Assembly (NCBI GenBank): GCA_938045815.1
Contig: CALIBI010000052.1
Location: 1 to 46,981, forward strand
Source of the DNA: an uncultured Sulfolobales archaeon
GTDB lineage: Archaea; Thermoproteota; Thermoprotei_A; Sulfolobales; NBVN01
Reading direction: 5' to 3'
DNA length: 46,981 nt
The translations under genes were made by a program, and so were the position numbers. Each line of letters begins with the position of its first letter. Positions within the stretch are counted from its first letter, which is position 1. The notes below the pieces were generated by a model. That model did not search any database, was not told the origin of the DNA, and worked only from the letters and a program-made list of their open reading frames with translations. Shown here piece by piece: positions 46,384 through 46,981 of this stretch.

Positions 46384-46981
46384 ACTTCAATTCACTCTCA
46401 CTTGATACGTTAAATCAACTACTGCCAACCCTATTCCAACTGATGTTCTTTCAATTCATTCTCGTTTGATACACAACAAGCTGGAATCCAGCCGTCGCGA
46501 CCATGTTCACCTTTCAATTCATTCTTGTTTGATACGCGTCTACGTGAATGGCGTGGCGGTCGCTGACGTGACGCCTTTCAATTCATTCTTGTTTGATACT
46601 TGAAGTTGATTCTGAAGCTATAATATATGTCCCTATTGGAGCTTTCAATTCATTCTTGTTTGATACGCCCTTTGATCCGCAGCAGCGGCAGCAGCAAGAC
46701 CAACGCTTTCAATTCATTCTTGTTTGATACCTTACGTTAGGCTATTGCTGCTTAAGCATCTTGGGCTTTTCTTTCAATTCATTCTTGTTTGATACACACA
46801 CAAAAAGCTTAAAAACCCCATTAACGTAATATTAATCTTTCAATTCATTCTTGTTTGATACTCTAACTGTCTAAGGTCATGTGCTCTTATCCCTATACTT
46901 ACTTTCAATTCATTCTTGTTTGATACTTCATAAAGCCAAGTGTGTTTATAGTCACTTTCAGTTTCCTCGCTTTCAATTCTT
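46384..46981 (-). CRISPR. CRISPR array, 9 full repeats plus partial at the window end; 25-nt repeat
   Basis: + strand repeat CTTTCAATTCATTCTTGTTTGATAC at 46384 (degenerate), 46448, 46511, 46575, 46642, 46706, 46771, 46837, 46902, partial 46970; spacers 38-43 nt. Degenerate left end and the ATTGAAAG 5'-handle imply right-to-left transcription with the leader beyond the window. Confidence 0.98.

Noticed and set aside
1-46981. tRNA, rRNA, transposase or integrase genes
   Set aside because: No T-loop/anticodon patterns or recognisable transposase/integrase ORFs seen by eye; a tRNAscan/Infernal run would be decisive.

Overview
This 47-kb archaeal window is most likely from a hyperthermophilic Thermoproteota/crenarchaeote, judging by gene content, GTG/TTG starts and the repeat tag ATTGAAAG. 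It carries: an oligopeptide-type ABC importer; a CDP-alcohol phosphatidyltransferase; a PP-loop/ferredoxin fusion; a NOG1-type GTPase and UPF0248; a probably non-catalytic proteasome beta subunit; endonuclease V; CTP-dependent riboflavin kinase (ribK); two-subunit fumarase; a LipS1/LipS2-LplA/LplB lipoate cluster; a TrmB/GH65/beta-PGM/sugar-ABC disaccharide locus; a PfkB kinase; a BMP-type nucleoside ABC importer; a fucose-isomerase-like protein; an NCS1 permease; a DUF438/HTH pair; and two CRISPR arrays in opposite orientations. The most interesting segment is ~13.71-20.44 kb. It is a RuBisCO-like-protein (RLP) island with UPF0261/Tm-1-like, two PEP-hydrolase-like TIM-barrel paralogs, a DUF1097-like membrane protein and a decayed comB. 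It is bracketed by a ~75-bp direct duplication of the ribK 3' end. The RLP has an in-frame TAG exactly at the conserved Trp of STGTW. The two PEPH-like paralogs share a 119-nt inverted tract with one mismatch, which looks like recent gene conversion. By eye I also found two well-formed C/D-box sRNA candidates in intergenic DNA (1391-1450 minus; 8515-8577 plus). All calls come from reading the sequence; no database search was run.
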